Part shown: one piece after another, positions 13,648 through 14,696 of the stretch
How the letters are laid out: each line of letters begins with the position of its first letter
Numbering within the stretch: the stretch's first letter is position 1
Assembly (NCBI GenBank): GCA_013694945.1
Contig: JACDBM010000291.1
Location: 1-14,696 of the forward strand
DNA length: 14,696 bases
Reading direction: 5' to 3'
Source: Chthoniobacterales bacterium
GTDB lineage: Bacteria; Verrucomicrobiota; Verrucomicrobiia; Chthoniobacterales; UBA10450
Translations under genes and position numbers: made by a program
Notes under the pieces: generated by a model
Database searches by the model: none
What the model was told of the DNA's origin: nothing
Seen by the model: only the letters and a program-made list of their open reading frames with translations

Positions 13648-14696
13648 GTGTCATTTAAAGACTTTGGCTTGTCGAACGAGGTCGTGCGCGGGACACAGGC
13701 GATGGGCTTCACGGATCCCACTCCGATTCAGCATCGCGCGTTTCCGATCGTTCTGGCAGGAAAGGACCTGATCGGCACCGCGCAGACTGGCACCGGCAAG
13801 ACGGCCGCTTTCGCTCTCCCTATCCTCACCAATCTGGCGCAGCACGGCGCGTTTCGTTGCCTCGTGCTGGAGCCGACGCGCGAGCTGGCGGCACAAGTGG
13901 AGACGGCGTTTCGGGATTACGGACGCTTCACGGATTTGCGCGTTTCGCTCGTGCACGGCGGGGTCGGTTATGGCAAGCAGCGCGAAGAAGCGGCCGCTGG
14001 TGCCGATATCGTGGTGGCGACCCCAGGACGGCTGCTCGACCACTTGCAGCAAGGCACGATGCGCCTGAGCAAGGTAAATGTCCTCGTGCTCGACGAAGTG
14101 GATCGGATGCTCGACATGGGCTTCCTCCCCGACGTGCGCCGGATCGTGGAGCAAATCTCGACTGACCGGCAGACGCTGCTCTTTTCCGCAACCTTGCCGC
14201 CGGAGATCGAACGCCTGGCGGCCTGGGTGCTGCGCAATCCGGAGACGGTCGAGATTGGCGCGCAGCGCACACCGGCTGAAACAGTGACTCATGCCGTCTA
14301 TCCTGTGGCGGCCGAGCAGAAATTCGTTCTGCTCATGGCTCTGCTCGAGCGAACGAACTTCGACAGCGCATTGATCTTTTCGCGCACCAAGCACGGAGCG
14401 GACAAAATCGCGGTCAGACTAAAACAAGGGAAGCATTCCGTCGCGGTTCTGCATTCCAATCGCACCCAGCGGGAGCGGGTCGAAGCGCTCGATGGATTCA
14501 AAAGCGGTAAATACGAAATCATGGTCGCGACGGATATTGCCGCGCGCGGGATCGACGTCGCGGGCGTGAGTCACGTGATCAACTACGACGTGCCGGAGCA
14601 TCCGGAAGATTACGTGCACCGCATCGGGCGGACGGGACGAGCGCAAAAAGTGGGTGATGCTTTCACGCTCATGAATGGGGAAGAACTCGGATCCTT
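13648..14696 (+). CDS. DEAD-box ATP-dependent RNA helicase (RhlE-like), 3' end outside window
   Basis: The frame runs open from GTG 13648 to the right edge (349 codons). Both RecA-like domains are present. Q motif: FKDFGLSNEVVRGTQAMGF and TPIQ (3-28). Motif I AQTGTGKT (45-52), Ia PTRELA (76-81), Ib TPGR (125-128), II DEVD (149-152), III SAT (180-182), IV ALIFSRTK (241-248), V ATDIAARGID (294-303), VI HRIGRTGR (324-331). Such enzymes unwind short RNA duplexes with ATP, in ribosome assembly or mRNA decay with the degradosome. Motif II has Val in place of Ala. Any C-terminal basic tail lies outside the window. The GTG start puts the Q motif three residues in, as in RhlE proteins; there is no clear ribosome site. 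The DEAD-box call is secure, the RhlE subtype likely. Confidence 0.92.
   Translation, partial: MSFKDFGLSNEVVRGTQAMGFTDPTPIQHRAFPIVLAGKDLIGTAQTGTGKTAAFALPILTNLAQHGAFRCLVLEPTRELAAQVETAFRDYGRFTDLRVSLVHGGVGYGKQREEAAAGADIVVATPGRLLDHLQQGTMRLSKVNVLVLDEVDRMLDMGFLPDVRRIVEQISTDRQTLLFSATLPPEIERLAAWVLRNPETVEIGAQRTPAETVTHAVYPVAAEQKFVLLMALLERTNFDSALIFSRTKHGADKIAVRLKQGKHSVAVLHSNRTQRERVEALDGFKSGKYEIMVATDIAARGIDVAGVSHVINYDVPEHPEDYVHRIGRTGRAQKVGDAFTLMNGEELGS

Noticed and set aside
13651..14394. Leftward open frame of 247 codons opposite the helicase
   Set aside because: The rightward frame holds every DEAD-box motif; the antisense frame is a by-product of its codon usage.

Overview
The window reads as a chromosomal housekeeping segment from a moderately GC-rich member of the Verrucomicrobiota, probably a soil or freshwater relative of Chthoniobacter (Spartobacteria). 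This rests on the type of proteins: a secreted SGNH esterase carries two copies of a roughly 125-residue module (NxSTR, TGD, VLxRxIGPxL) that I associate with that group, RpoA and L17 look verrucomicrobial, and most genes lack a clear Shine-Dalgarno. I see no phage, insertion sequence, CRISPR array, rRNA or resistance island. The placement is inference from memory, not from a search.

Layout, left to right. 1-780 (-): GYF_2-domain membrane protein, cut by the window edge. 1056-1967 (+): stand-alone 5'-3' exonuclease of the PolA N-terminal type. 2356-3808 (+): nadC and an overlapping short birA. 6759-3787 (-): three same-strand genes, a hemolysin III/PAQR membrane protein, a fused two-domain Lrp/AhbA-AhbB-like protein and trpD; trpD ends inside the end of birA. 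6796-7476 (+): HAD hydrolase. 7587-7658 (+): tRNA-Lys(TTT). 7839-8543 (+): single-domain VWA protein. 10473-8704 (-): secreted SGNH/GDSL esterase. 10965-12529 (+): rpoA and rplQ. 12790-13011 (+): 73-residue single-span protein. 13493-13041 (-): YfcE-type metallophosphoesterase. 13648 to the right edge (+): DEAD-box RNA helicase, cut by the edge. The first and last genes are open at the window ends.

How the genes relate. Most are independent housekeeping units: NAD and biotin attachment (nadC-birA), tryptophan (trpD), transcription and translation (rpoA-rplQ, tRNA-Lys), nucleic-acid handling (exonuclease, helicase). They do not form one pathway.

The most notable signals are two near-consensus sigma-54 (-24/-12) promoter sequences, TGGCAC-N5-CTGC(A/T), each with exact GG/GC spacing. 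One lies 35 nt before the 73-residue membrane protein and the other 116 nt before the secreted esterase, on the correct strand in each case. This suggests that two surface or envelope products are under enhancer-dependent control. Second in interest is the fused siroheme-decarboxylase-like (NirDL/AhbAB) protein next to trpD with no heme genes nearby. No clearly new multi-gene system is visible.
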